This document shows positions 27,881 through 36,846 of a DNA stretch of 64,000 nucleotides, piece by piece. The notes below the pieces were generated by a model. It did not search any database. It was not told the DNA's origin and saw only the letters and a list, made by a program, of their open reading frames with translations. Position 1 is the stretch's first letter. Each line of letters begins with the position of its first letter. Source of the DNA: Variovorax paradoxus (GTDB lineage: Bacteria; Pseudomonadota; Gammaproteobacteria; Burkholderiales; Burkholderiaceae_C); NCBI RefSeq assembly GCF_030815855.1, contig NZ_JAUSXG010000001.1, forward strand, positions 4,030,001 through 4,094,000. Reading direction: 5' to 3'. The translations under genes were made by a program, and so were the position numbers.

Positions 27881-29983
27881 TCAAAAGCGATAGGTTGCGC
27901 TTGCCACCACGCTGCGGCGCGAGCCGTACCAGCAGTCGCCGCGTGAAAGACAGGTACTGAAGTAAGTCTTGTCGGCCAGGTTGTTGATGTTGAGCGCATA
28001 GCGCCAGCTGGTATTTTCATAGGCGAATACCGCATCGAGCAGCGTGACGCCCGGAATCCGCGGGCCCGTGCCGGATTGCAGATCGCGGAACGAACTCATC
28101 ATGCGCACGCCCGCGCCGGCCGAGAACCCGCTAAGGCCGCCGATCGAAAAGCGGTACTTGGCCCAGACGCTCGCCTGGTGCTTCGGCAGGCCTTCGATCA
28201 GTCCGTCGGCATCGGTGTAGTTGTAGTGCGCGACCAGATCGAGATTGGAGCCGATCGAGCCCTTCGCTTCGAGTTCGAGGCCCTGGGTCTTGGTCTTGCC
28301 GACTTGCGTGTACACATTCATCGACGGCGAAGTGATCTGGTTCTTCTCGCGCAGGTCGTAGACCGCGGCGCTGAACGCCAGTGCGCGATCCTTCGGCTCG
28401 TACTTGACGCCGGCTTCCCACTGCTCGCCGCGCAAGGGCGTGAAGAGCTGTCCGTTGCGCGGCGACTGCGGCGTGAACGACTCGCTGTAGCTCAGGTACG
28501 GAGACCAGCCCGAAGGCATGGCGTACATCACACCGAAGCGCTTGGTCGTTGCGCTGCTCTTCTCGGCGTCGCTGCCCGCGGCACTCGACACGGCCTTGTC
28601 GTGGCGCAGGCCCGCCACGAAGATCCAGTTGTCGAGCTTGATCTGATCCTGCAGGTAGAAGCCGTTCTGGCGTTGGCGGGTGCGCGGCAGCGCGGTGCGC
28701 TCGGGCACGTCGACATGCCCATAGACAGGCGCATAGACGTCGATGGTGTCGAACGTGGTTCCGCCCCAGACGTTTTCGCGCTGGCGCGCGAAGTCCGCGC
28801 CCACGAGCAGCGTGTGCTTGAGGGCGCCGGTCTGGAAGTGCCCTTCGACATGGTTGTCGAGCGTCTGCGTGCGGTTGCGCGTCAGGTAGCTGTCGTAGTA
28901 GCGGCCCAGCACGCGCTTGAAGATGGGGTCGGTCGCGTCCCAGCTTTCCGCCCCGCTGAACGCCGCGCCATAGTGGTAGCGGTTGTCGTTTTCGTTTTGC
29001 GCATAACGGAAGTTCTGCCGCACGGTCCAGTTGTCGTTGAACTTGTGCTCGAACTGCCAGCCGAAGGTCTTGCGCTCGCTGTCGTAGTAGTCGAAACCGG
29101 GCTCGCCGATGAAGCGGCTGGAGGGAACGCGCCCGTTCGGGTTCGGCAGCAACGTGCCCTCCCACGGGAGAAACTGCGAGCTGCTGCCGCTCTTGTCCTT
29201 TTGCCACAGGCCTTGCAACGTGAGCGAGGTCGCCGTGCTGGGGCGCCAAGTCAACGACGGCGCAATCACGCTGCGATCGTCGGGCACGTAGTCGACCTGC
29301 GTGTCCGACTTGCGCTGCAGGGCGATCAACCGGTACGACAGGCTGCCGTCCGCATTCAGCGGACCGGTCAGGTCGGCCTGGATCTGCTTGCGGCCGAAGC
29401 TGCCGAACTGCACGCCTACTTCGCGCTGCGCCTCCTGCAAAGGCCGCTTGCTGACCATGTTGACCACGCCCGCGGCCGTGCCCGCGCCGAACAGCATGCC
29501 CGAGGGACCGCGCAGCACTTCGAGGCGCTCCAGCGTATAGGGCTCGGTGCGCGTGGTGCTCGTGTAGTAGCCGTAAGACTGGCGCAGGCCGTCGAGGTAG
29601 ATGTCGGGCGTGGCGCCCCGCACGCGCACGGAATCGGTTCGCGAATCGAGGCCATAGGCATCGGAGCGCACGCCGGCGGCATAGTTGAGCGCGTCCTGGA
29701 GATTGTTCGCGCCCTGGTCGACGATCTGGTCACGCGTGACCACGGTCACCGATTGGGGCGTTTCCGACAGCGGCGTATCGGTCTTGGTCGCGGTTGCGGC
29801 GTTTCTCGCGCGATAACCGATCACCGGTGAAGTCGCGGTCTCGGTCTCGGCACTTGCATCGACCCGGATTTCCGGCAACGCGCCAGGCGCAGTGGTCTGG
29901 GCCAGAACCTGGTGATGCACGCAAATTGCCGCGCAGCCTGCCAGCACCGATGCGACGTTGCGCCCCGCCAAAAACCTCATCAT
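27881..29983 (-). CDS. TonB-dependent siderophore receptor
   Basis: This 700-aa outer-membrane receptor has a signal peptide (MMRFLAGRNVASVLAGCAAI, cut near VLAQ), a plug domain (TPLSETPQSVTVVTRDQIVDQ, GVRSDAYGLDSRTDSVRVRG, LEVLRGPSGMLFGAGTAAGVVNMVSKRP) and a 22-strand barrel ending in ASATYRF with terminal Phe. The plug layout is that of FhuA/FpvA-type hydroxamate or catecholate receptors. The ATG at 29983 has GGAGCGGGGCAGGA upstream. A Fur-like box is 26 bp further upstream. The ligand cannot be told. Confidence 0.92.
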   Translation of the reverse strand: MMRFLAGRNVASVLAGCAAICVHHQVLAQTTAPGALPEIRVDASAETETATSPVIGYRARNAATATKTDTPLSETPQSVTVVTRDQIVDQGANNLQDALNYAAGVRSDAYGLDSRTDSVRVRGATPDIYLDGLRQSYGYYTSTTRTEPYTLERLEVLRGPSGMLFGAGTAAGVVNMVSKRPLQEAQREVGVQFGSFGRKQIQADLTGPLNADGSLSYRLIALQRKSDTQVDYVPDDRSVIAPSLTWRPSTATSLTLQGLWQKDKSGSSSQFLPWEGTLLPNPNGRVPSSRFIGEPGFDYYDSERKTFGWQFEHKFNDNWTVRQNFRYAQNENDNRYHYGAAFSGAESWDATDPIFKRVLGRYYDSYLTRNRTQTLDNHVEGHFQTGALKHTLLVGADFARQRENVWGGTTFDTIDVYAPVYGHVDVPERTALPRTRQRQNGFYLQDQIKLDNWIFVAGLRHDKAVSSAAGSDAEKSSATTKRFGVMYAMPSGWSPYLSYSESFTPQSPRNGQLFTPLRGEQWEAGVKYEPKDRALAFSAAVYDLREKNQITSPSMNVYTQVGKTKTQGLELEAKGSIGSNLDLVAHYNYTDADGLIEGLPKHQASVWAKYRFSIGGLSGFSAGAGVRMMSSFRDLQSGTGPRIPGVTLLDAVFAYENTSWRYALNINNLADKTYFSTCLSRGDCWYGSRRSVVASATYRF

Positions 29984-30008
29984 TCCTGCCCCGCTCCGAA
30001 ACATTATT

Positions 30009-30027
30009 AAGAACGATTCGCATTCTA
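30009..30027 (-). promoter_or_regulatory. Fur box upstream of the TonB-dependent receptor
   Basis: On the minus strand the 19 bases TAGAATGCGAATCGTTCTT match the classical Fur box at 12 of 19 positions, including the central GAATCRTT-like core. It lies 26 bp from the receptor start in an AT-rich stretch. This suggests iron-dependent repression of receptor, PepSY and 59-aa genes. Confidence 0.65.
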
Positions 30028-30166
30028 ATAGTTATAAAGTCTCATTTGTTTCAATTTCCCGGGAGCGGCAAGGGGCGTTCAAACAGCGGAGGCACCCGTG
30101 GTATAGCGCGAAGCGGCTACGATCCCCGGCCGCACATCCTGTGCGTCCTGTGTGTTGGCAGGTCTC

Positions 30167-31780
30167 ATGCTCAAGCTCATTGCCTCTTCATTTCCCGCGC
30201 TGTGCGGTCCGGCTCTGCGGCTGATGGCCCTGGGATCTGGCCTTGGAGTTGCCCTTGTCCTCGGGGGCTGCGCCGGTCTTCCCCCGCGCGCGCCCGAGCC
30301 GCCGACACTGTCGATTGCCGCAACTCCCGCCACGACGCTCGGCCGCGCCGCGGCGAGCCTGGACGCCGCGCAAGACGGGCTGTCCAGCGTCCGGCCGCTG
30401 GTCGAGGCCTCCTTTGCGCTGGATGCCCGCTTCGAGCTGATGCGGCGCGCGCAAGCCTCCCTCGACGTGCAGACCTACCAGCTCGGCAACGACAAGACGG
30501 GCCTGCTGCTGTTGCGCGAACTGCGCGATGCTGCGCGGCGGGGCGTGCGGGTGCGCTTGCTGCTGGACGACTTCTACACCGCCGGCATGGACCGCCTGCT
30601 GCTCGGCCTTGCCGCGGAACCCAATGCCGAGATCCGCCTGTTCAACCCCTTCGTGAACGCCCGCGACCACTCGGCCACGCGCTGGCTGGAATTCTTCGGC
30701 GATTTCCGCCGGCTCAACCACCGCATGCACAACAAGCTCTTCGTGGCCGATGGCGCCATGGCGATTGCCGGCGGGCGCAACCTGGCCGACGAGTATTTCC
30801 TGCGCAGCGAAGGCGACAACTTCATCGATTTCGAATTGATCATGGCCGGGCCCGTGGTTCCGGAAGCGGCACGCATCTTCGACACCTACTGGAACAGCGA
30901 TGTGGTCTACCCGCTCCAGCGGATTGCCGGCGCCAGCGGCACCGCAGAAGCGCTGAAATCCGAATTCGAAGCCGCGACCTCACCGGCCCACGCGCCGCCG
31001 CCCGCCCCCCTCTCCGGCACGGACCTGCTGGGCGACCCACCCCTCGGCGCCCAGCTGGCCGACATCGGGCGGGTGAGATGGATGCGCGCCGACGCCCATG
31101 CCGCGGCCGACAGCCCGCACAAGGCACTCGGCACGCTCGCGTCACCAACTGAATCGCTCGCGGCGCGGTTCCACGAAATGACGGCGAGCGCGCGCTCGGA
31201 CGTGGTGGTGATCTCGCCCTACTTCATTCCCGGCGAGGAAGGCATGGCGCGCATCCGTGAGGGACGGGCGCGCGGCGTGCGCATCAGCGTCATCACCAAT
31301 TCGCTGGCGGACAGCGACGAGCCGCTGGTCAACATCAACTACAACCGCTATCGCGTCGACATGCTGAAGCTCGGCGTGAACCTGTACGAGGTCAGCACCG
31401 AGCAGCTCAAGCGCAACCGCCAGTTCCGGACGCTGCTCAAGAAAGCGCGCGGGCGCCTTCACGCCAAGCTCGCCTTGGTCGACCGGGAATGGGTGTTGCT
31501 CGGTTCCATGAACCTCGATCCCCGCTCGGCGCTGCTGAACACCGAGTTCGGCGTGCGCGTGCGCAGTTTCGAATTGAGCCAGGCGCTGCTGTACGCCTAT
31601 CAGCTCGACGACATCGAGGGCGTGTACCGGGTGGTGCTCATGCCCGATGGCAAGAACGTGCAGTGGATCGGCACCGGCGACGTGGACAACGAGGTGCTCG
31701 ACAGCGAGCCCGACTCCAGCCTGCTCACGCGCCTGCAGCTGTTGCTGTTCTCGTGGTTCGTGCCGACGGACCAGTTGTGA
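30167..31780 (+). CDS. phospholipase D family lipoprotein (cardiolipin-synthase-like)
   Basis: This 537-aa protein has a lipoprotein signal (VALVLGGC, Cys near residue 31) and two HKD motifs: MHNKLFVADGAMAIAGGRNLADEYF near residue 190 and LHAKLALVDREWVLLGSMNLDPRSALLNTE near 430. These pair to form one PLD active site, as in cardiolipin synthase C (YmdC/ClsC). A Pro/Ala insert separates the halves. The ATG at 30167 is used; a GTG at 30152 is less likely. It stands alone, divergent from the receptor operon. Confidence 0.88.
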   Translation: MLKLIASSFPALCGPALRLMALGSGLGVALVLGGCAGLPPRAPEPPTLSIAATPATTLGRAAASLDAAQDGLSSVRPLVEASFALDARFELMRRAQASLDVQTYQLGNDKTGLLLLRELRDAARRGVRVRLLLDDFYTAGMDRLLLGLAAEPNAEIRLFNPFVNARDHSATRWLEFFGDFRRLNHRMHNKLFVADGAMAIAGGRNLADEYFLRSEGDNFIDFELIMAGPVVPEAARIFDTYWNSDVVYPLQRIAGASGTAEALKSEFEAATSPAHAPPPAPLSGTDLLGDPPLGAQLADIGRVRWMRADAHAAADSPHKALGTLASPTESLAARFHEMTASARSDVVVISPYFIPGEEGMARIREGRARGVRISVITNSLADSDEPLVNINYNRYRVDMLKLGVNLYEVSTEQLKRNRQFRTLLKKARGRLHAKLALVDREWVLLGSMNLDPRSALLNTEFGVRVRSFELSQALLYAYQLDDIEGVYRVVLMPDGKNVQWIGTGDVDNEVLDSEPDSSLLTRLQLLLFSWFVPTDQL

Positions 31781-32142
31781 TTGCGGCGCGCCATCGAGTT
31801 GCGCGAGCTTTCCGGTGCAGATTGTCCAGCGGCTTAATCTGGCAAGAGGTGTGAGGCCATTGCCTGCGCAACAACTACGGCGGCGCCCCGCGGCCTACAC
31901 TCTCCCGCATGACCGCCACCGTTGTTTGCATCCACGTTGCTTTGGCTGCGCTGCTTCTCGCAGCGACCTCTGCCCGTGCTGCCGCAAAGAAGGTGCGTCG
32001 TCAGCTGACGCCCGCACATTCCTAAGCCCGGCGGTCCGCTCTCTCCCCTTTCAGCGCAACCATCCACCGCCGGGCACAAAATCTCGCGCGGTAGCGATCG
32101 CCGTCCCATCGGACGACGCTCGCATTTCGATGGAGTGCGTCA
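31781..32142. other. intergenic stretch, 362 bp
   Basis: The stretch between the PLD gene and the Rnk/GreA-like gene holds only a doubtful 38-codon ORF (31909-32025). I see no clear terminator, RNA or repeat in it. Confidence 0.5.
31909..32025 (+). CDS. possible 38-aa secreted peptide
   Basis: ATG at 31909 to TAA at 32025 encodes a peptide with a signal-like hydrophobic core (MTATVVCIHVALAALLLAAT, then SARAAAKK) and a short basic tail. There is no convincing ribosome site and no family match known to me. It may be chance coding. Confidence 0.25.
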   Translation: MTATVVCIHVALAALLLAATSARAAAKKVRRQLTPAHS

Positions 32143-32544
32143 ATGCATGCAACGATTCACGGCGAGCGCATGCTCACCGACCTTGACTTCGCCCGCCTGA
32201 GCAAATTGCTCGGGCGCGAGCCTCCCCCAAGCCTGGCCGACCTGTTGGCGATCGCCGAAGTGACAAGCTCGCGCGCAGTGCCATCCGACGTCGTGACGAT
32301 GTACTCGCGGGTGGAACTCGTCGACCTACACACCGCGCGGCGTCAAACGCTCACGATCTGCTATCCGGCCGATGCCGAAGCCGCGGCTGGTTTTATTTCA
32401 GTGCTCTCTCCAGTTGGCAGCAGCCTGCTGGGCCTGAAGGTCGGGGAGGTCGCGAAATGGCTGACGCCGAATGGCGACAGCTGCGCTGCTGAAGTCGCGG
32501 CCATCCTCTTCCAGCCCGAGGCCGCTGGCGACTACCAGAGATAG
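32143..32544 (+). CDS. GreA/GreB-family elongation factor-like protein (Rnk type)
   Basis: This 133-aa protein has a short N-terminal helical part (LTDLDFARLSKLLG) instead of the full GreA coiled coil, and a C-terminal FKBP-like domain with VTMYSRVELVDLHTARRQTLTICYPADAEAAAGFISVLSPVGSSLLGLKVGE, the hallmark of Rnk and GreA C-termini. It could bind RNA polymerase. The start could also be the ATG at 32170. It precedes a universal stress protein gene, a frequent pairing. Confidence 0.8.
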   Translation: MHATIHGERMLTDLDFARLSKLLGREPPPSLADLLAIAEVTSSRAVPSDVVTMYSRVELVDLHTARRQTLTICYPADAEAAAGFISVLSPVGSSLLGLKVGEVAKWLTPNGDSCAAEVAAILFQPEAAGDYQR

Positions 32545-32680
32545 ACGGGGCAACTGCTCAGCGGAGTTGAGCAAACCCATTCCCCCGGTTCGCACTCGAG
32601 CCTCCTCTTCATTGCGCAGCTCCCTGGCTCCTGCTTGGCGCCGGAAGCGTGGCGCGCGCCATTTCGAAAGTAGTTCTGCC

Positions 32681-33613
32681 GTGACCCCACGTTCCATCCT
32701 TGCCGTCACCGATTTTTCCGCGCATGGCGACAACGCCCTCTCTCGTGCAGCACAGCTGTGCGCAGAGCACGGTGCGCCGCTCAAGCTCATCTACCTGGCA
32801 TACCCTGGTGAGCCTCCGCCGCCCAATGCCGGATGCCGGCTCGCGCACCATGCGCTGCAGCTCGGTCAGCGTCATGGCATCCGCGTGCACTCGGTGAACC
32901 AGATCGCGTTCACCCTTGAGGACATCCTCCCGGCGGCCCGCTGCGCCGACCTCCTGGTCTGGGGCACCGCGCCGGCCGGAGGAATCCGGTCACTCTTTCG
33001 AGGTCAGCCGATGGAAGGCATGCTTCGGAAGTGCCCGCGGCCGGTTCTCGTCGTGCGGGAACCGGCCAACGGGCCTTATCGCAGCATGCTCGTGGCTGTC
33101 GACTTCTCTGAAGCATCGCGCGGCTTGATCGAGCTCGGATTTGCGCTCAGCAAGGACGCGCAAGTAGAGTTGTTCCACGCGATCAGCACGGCGAATGAGG
33201 GCAAGCTACGCTATGCAGAGGTTTCTGAACAGGCTATCAAGGCGTACCGCGAGGAGTGCCAAAGGTACGCACAAGACCGCATGTTCTGGCTGACAGACTC
33301 CTATGATGCGCGCCGCAATCGTGTGCTGTCCGCCATCAGGCACGGAAGCCCGGCCAGGCAGGTGGCTGTGCAGCAGCAGCGCAGCGGGGCCGATCTCATC
33401 GTTGTCGGCAAGCATCCTTCATCGGCGGCGGTGGACTTTCTTTTCGAAAGCGTTGCCAAGGGCGTGCTCCGCCATAGCACCAGCGATGTTCTGGTGGTGC
33501 CCCATGGCTATCGAGCCGTGTCGAGCACACGCGCAACCGATCGACTCGCGGCAGAATTCCGGCGTGGGCGTCGGGTGCGCGCTGGCGCACCGCAGGTGCC
33601 TGGTCGGCCATAG
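32681..33613 (+). CDS. universal stress protein with two Usp domains
   Basis: This 310-aa protein carries two UspA domains in tandem. The first begins ILAVTDFSAHGDNALSRAAQLC and ends LLVWGTAPAGGIRSLFRG...VLVVRE. The second begins MLVAVDFSEASRGLIELG and ends with ADLIVVGKHPSSAAVDFLFESVAKGVLRHSTSDVLVVPHG, a G-2x-G-9x-(S/T) ATP-binding-type loop in altered form. It starts at a GTG at 32681; upstream residues in the frame do not look coding. The C-terminal 40 residues are basic and not conserved. Confidence 0.85.
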   Translation: MTPRSILAVTDFSAHGDNALSRAAQLCAEHGAPLKLIYLAYPGEPPPPNAGCRLAHHALQLGQRHGIRVHSVNQIAFTLEDILPAARCADLLVWGTAPAGGIRSLFRGQPMEGMLRKCPRPVLVVREPANGPYRSMLVAVDFSEASRGLIELGFALSKDAQVELFHAISTANEGKLRYAEVSEQAIKAYREECQRYAQDRMFWLTDSYDARRNRVLSAIRHGSPARQVAVQQQRSGADLIVVGKHPSSAAVDFLFESVAKGVLRHSTSDVLVVPHGYRAVSSTRATDRLAAEFRRGRRVRAGAPQVPGRP

Positions 33614-33674
33614 TCGTTGACGTTTAACTCCCGACGCAGCGCCGTGCTCGGAAGCGACGGCCTTGGCTGTGAAG

Positions 33675-33741
33675 GGCAACTCGCCAGTCAGATCGCAACC
33701 TGACTTAAACCAACCGGCCTCGATGGAAGCCGGGGCGATTC
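33675..33741 (+). repeat. relic of an IS3-family right end
   Basis: GGCAACTCGCCAGTCAGA, then TGACTTAAACCAACCGGCCT and GAAGCCGGGGCGATTC closely match the right end of the IS at 41173-42493 (bases 42418-42492), with a small deletion and substitutions in between. No transposase is left. This marks an old copy or a solo end. Confidence 0.8.
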
Positions 33742-33750
33742 GGCCAGGCC

Positions 33751-34212
33751 TCATACCCATCTGCGTACCCTGCCTTTGTAAGCCTCGTACTCCGCCCCAA
33801 ATAGAGACGCCAAAACGCGTTCTTCCGGAATGATCTGGAACCGCGTGATGTAGAGCACGTATACGACAACCCACAGGACAGCAAGCGGATTCGCCAGAAA
33901 CACTGCCCACGCCAACAGGGTCAGCAAGAGCCCGACATACATGGGGTTGCGCGTATAGCGGTACACGCCTCGGATGACCAACGAGGACGCCAAGCTTGCC
34001 TTGATCGGGTTCACGGTGGTCCTGGCGCGCCGAAACGCAACCATTCCGGCGATGCCGATGCCTTGGCCGACGCACACCAGAACGACGGCGCAGAGCACGC
34101 GGGCCGGATAGGGAATCTGCACAAGGCCCGCGGCGGCTGGCGGCAGCCACATAAGAAGCCCCAGGACAAGCGCCACGATGGGGGGAGGAACCTTCAGTTC
34201 AAGCACACTCAT
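33751..34212 (-). CDS. isoprenylcysteine carboxyl methyltransferase family protein
   Basis: This 153-aa protein has three to four hydrophobic segments and the C-terminal motif YRYTRNPMYVGLLLTLLAWAVF ... IPEERVLASLFGAEYEAYKGRVRRWV, the SAM-binding signature of the ICMT/PEMT-like family. The ATG at 34212 (MSVLELKVPPP) is chosen over an upstream ATG at 34260. Substrate is unknown. Its 3' side borders the IS relic. Confidence 0.85.
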   Translation of the reverse strand: MSVLELKVPPPIVALVLGLLMWLPPAAAGLVQIPYPARVLCAVVLVCVGQGIGIAGMVAFRRARTTVNPIKASLASSLVIRGVYRYTRNPMYVGLLLTLLAWAVFLANPLAVLWVVVYVLYITRFQIIPEERVLASLFGAEYEAYKGRVRRWV

Positions 34213-34355
34213 ATCACTCCATGATGAGGCCTGGCGTCCGGCATGACCCGCCACGCACACACCTGATCAGCGGCAAGTCTTGCGGATCGCGCCCTCGCCG
34301 GGATCGCCCTTCTGACGATGGCCCGCGGCAACCGGAGAAGGGAATCTCCATGCCC

Positions 34356-35249
34356 TCAAACCACCATCGATTGTTGGGCGAAGATACCCGCCATCGCGCC
34401 CTGGGATGACGCCTGGGTGACCGAGGGCAGGAGCGGCGTGGCGAGGTCGCCGGCGGCGTAGATGCCGGGCATGCTGGTTTGGCGGCGCTCGTCGACCTTG
34501 AGGACGATGCCGGTAGGCGTATCCACCGTGGCGAGGTTCAGGGATTCATGGACGCTTGCGGACGGCTTGTTGCGCGGATGGGCGAACAGGATATCGACTG
34601 CAATATTGCGGCGGGTAGCGAGATTGACGGTGGTGATGTGGCCCTTGTGATGGGCGATCTCGATGATCCGGCCATCGACGACAGGTATGTTGCGGCGCGC
34701 CAGATCGGCCTGGATGTCGGGCGGAATATCGTGACCATCGGCGAAGACAGTCAATTTGTCGGTCCAATGTAGGAACAGCCTGGCCTGATTGTGCGACTGC
34801 GGGCCGGACCAGACGAGGCCCCAATGCTGGCCGGCGACTTCAAAGCCGTCGCAATAGGGGCAGGGCACGATGGACGTGCCCCAGCTTTCGGCAAAGCCCG
34901 GAACATCAGGCATCTGGTCGGCGACGCCATAGCTCAGGATCAGGCGGCGCGCCCCAAGGCTTTCGCCATCGCCTGTGAGGACGGAGAAATGGTCGATGGC
35001 GCCGGAGACGCTGTCCGCCCGGGCACTGACCAGCTTGATCGCGGGATAACGCGCCAGCTGCTGCCGCGCCTCGGCCAGGATGTCCAGCGGTGGCTTGTGA
35101 TCGTGGCCGAGCAGGCCATGCGAATGGCCGGCGAAGCGATTGCGCGGCAGGCCGGTATCGAGAACGGTGACCTTGCGGCGGGCACGGCCGAGCTGCAGAG
35201 CGGCGGCGAGGCCGGCAAAGCTGCCGCCGATGATGATGACGTCATTCAT
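34356..35249 (-). CDS. thioredoxin-reductase-like FAD-dependent oxidoreductase
   Basis: This 297-aa flavoprotein has the FAD-binding GGSFAGLAAALQLGRARRKVTVLD, a redox motif CPYC in SIVPCPYCDGFEV near residue 135, the NADPH region around VWSGPQSHNQA, and the C-terminal FAD motif GIYAAGDLATPLLPSVTQASSQGAMAG. It is shorter and more divergent than housekeeping TrxB. It is divergent from a tetR gene with shared operator-like palindromes, so the two are probably regulated together. The GC-rich body is unlike the AT-rich operator stretch. Confidence 0.87.
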   Translation of the reverse strand: MNDVIIIGGSFAGLAAALQLGRARRKVTVLDTGLPRNRFAGHSHGLLGHDHKPPLDILAEARQQLARYPAIKLVSARADSVSGAIDHFSVLTGDGESLGARRLILSYGVADQMPDVPGFAESWGTSIVPCPYCDGFEVAGQHWGLVWSGPQSHNQARLFLHWTDKLTVFADGHDIPPDIQADLARRNIPVVDGRIIEIAHHKGHITTVNLATRRNIAVDILFAHPRNKPSASVHESLNLATVDTPTGIVLKVDERRQTSMPGIYAAGDLATPLLPSVTQASSQGAMAGIFAQQSMVV

Positions 35250-35390
35250 GATGATGGGCTCCGTGTTCTGGATGGAAGAGATGGGCTGGGCTTGGCGCGC
35301 AAATATCGTCCGGCGTTACGCGCCCGAGACGGGCAGCGGGGCCGGCCCGCGGTTGCGTCAGGAGAAGGAAGTCATGGGTCGATTGATTAT

Positions 35391-35441
35391 TGGACTATGA
35401 GTCTATTAATGTGATACGCAAATAGTAAACTGTCAAGTCCA
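35391..35441. promoter_or_regulatory. operator-like half of a TetR control region (oxidoreductase side)
   Basis: TGGACTATGAGTCTA at 35391-35405 is a near-palindrome (TnGACTnnnAGTCnA), and a further half-site AAGTCCA lies at 35435-35441. A perfect TTGACA on the minus strand (35431-35436) could be the -35 box of the oxidoreductase promoter. The same TGGACT/AGTCCA arms recur near tetR. Confidence 0.5.
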
Positions 35442-35535
35442 ATTAATATTCCACAGTCCGCCATGCTTGATGGGCCACTGCTGTCGCTGCTCACGGCTCA
35501 CGGCTCGCCCGCCGCGGCGTCGCTGGTGGTGCCCG

Positions 35536-35577
35536 TCACCCCTGCTGCGAGGTCGAGTCGATCGTCTGTTGCGTCAT
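35536..35577 (-). pseudogene. possible truncated ORF start (13 codons)
   Basis: An ATG at 35577, preceded by GAGGAG, opens MTQQTIDSTSQQG and then a stop. It lies next to operator palindromes that would suit a gene at this point. It may be the remains of a gene otherwise lost between tetR and the flavoprotein. Confidence 0.25.
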
Positions 35578-35604
35578 GGGGCTCCTCGGGTCGCCGTCAA
35601 TTAC

Positions 35605-35655
35605 TGGACTTCAAGTCCAATAATGCGCCTGAACTATAGTGGACTGTCAAATCCA
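35605..35655. promoter_or_regulatory. operator-like palindromes before tetR
   Basis: TGGACTTCAAGTCCA at 35605-35619 is a perfect 7-1-7 palindrome, and TGGACTGTCAAATCCA at 35640-35655 is an imperfect copy that overlaps a TATAGT -10-like box (35635-35640) and nearly touches the tetR start. They are probably TetR binding sites for autorepression. Confidence 0.6.
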
Positions 35656-35661
35656 CTAAAT

Positions 35662-36309
35662 ATGCCGATGGCCCGTCCCCCAGCTCCCGTTCCCAAGCCC
35701 CCACGCGGCCGGCCACGCGATCCCGAGCGCGTGCGGCGCATCCTGGAAGCGGCGCAAAGGCACTTCAACGAGCATGGCCTGGAGCGTGCCAGCGTGGACG
35801 CCATCGCCGCGGACGCCGGTGTTGCCAAGATGACCGTGTACAGCAACTTCGGCTCCAAGGAGGGGCTGTTCCAGGCAGTCGTGCGCGGCAGGACGGCGAC
35901 GGTGGTGGCTGACGTCCCGGGCGCCGGGGCGCTGGACCCCGACCAGCCGGAGAAGGCGCTGCTGGCGATCGGCGACCGGTTTCTCGCACTGGCGCGCGGG
36001 GACGACGCCCTGGGCGCGTTGCGCTCTGTCTACGGCGTCGCGGGGGCGCAGCCGGAAGTCTGCCGTGCGTTCTACAAGGAAGGCCCGGAGCGTGCGAAAA
36101 GCGAGCTGGCTGCATACCTGCGCCGCGCCCACTCGGCGGGCACGCTGAAGGTGCGGAACCCGCTTCAGGCCGCGGACCTGTTCCTGTCGATGTTCCTGGG
36201 CTCCGGGCACTTCCGTGGACTGCTGAAGCTCGAGTTGCCGGATTCGCGGGAAAACAGGGCTCTTCTGCGCGAGGCCGTACGGGTCTTCATGGCGGCCTAC
36301 CGCGCGTAG
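35662..36309 (+). CDS. TetR family transcriptional regulator
   Basis: This 215-aa repressor has a Pro-rich start, then the TetR helix-turn-helix RRILEAAQRHFNEHGLERASVDAIAADAGVAKMTVYSNFGSKEGLFQAVV and a C-terminal ligand domain of the TetR_C AefR-like type (LFLSMFLGSGHFRGLL). The ATG at 35662 is used. It has multiple palindromes just upstream and probably controls itself and the flavoprotein gene; the inducer is unknown. Confidence 0.88.
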   Translation: MPMARPPAPVPKPPRGRPRDPERVRRILEAAQRHFNEHGLERASVDAIAADAGVAKMTVYSNFGSKEGLFQAVVRGRTATVVADVPGAGALDPDQPEKALLAIGDRFLALARGDDALGALRSVYGVAGAQPEVCRAFYKEGPERAKSELAAYLRRAHSAGTLKVRNPLQAADLFLSMFLGSGHFRGLLKLELPDSRENRALLREAVRVFMAAYRA

Positions 36310-36782
36310 GCTCCACAACGCAGCCTGAGGTCGCGAGCACGCGACGGGAAGCGAAGATCTCTGCATGTGCGCAGCTGACTTCGCAATGGCGGGCGGCCTG
36401 CTGATGCTCACGGTGCACGCCGGGCGTTCGGCGCAGCGGGCATCACGTCCGTCTGCGTGAAGACGAGGCCGCGCGGGCTCCGGGCGGCTCCAACGCGCCG
36501 CCTTGTTTTGATAGGGCTAGATGTGCAGCCGCCCGGCTGTGAATTACACCGGCGTTTCGCCGGCGGCCGCAGGGCTGGCTGCAAAGGGCTGGCGGAAAAC
36601 ATGGGCAGTGGTAGCTAACGCCGTCCTGCACGTCGCGGTGACAACCTGGCTCGCTCGGCACGTAGCCGAAGGAGCTGGCCTGGTTGGGCCTTCGGTCTCG
36701 GCGGACCCCGGTCCTCTTCAGAGACCAATGCAGTCAGGGATACGCATAAGTCTCCGCCGCGAGCTGCATCCGAAGGACGATG
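36310..36782. other. stretch without a recognised gene, 473 bp
   Basis: Between tetR and the IS2-like element several short open frames exist on both strands, but none has a ribosome site or a recognisable family. The DNA resembles decayed coding sequence. The IS duplication GATG ends it. Confidence 0.5.
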
Positions 36783-36846
36783 TGAGCTGGCCCCTTGAAT
36801 GACAGGACACGGTCTATCGCTTATCTTTAAAGATAGGAGTAGGACT

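Noticed and set aside
33611..33635. GTTTAACTCCCGACG, similar to the large transposon's left end
   Set aside because: The TGTCG terminus and spacing do not fit, and no other repeat is near, so a second transposon end is not supported.
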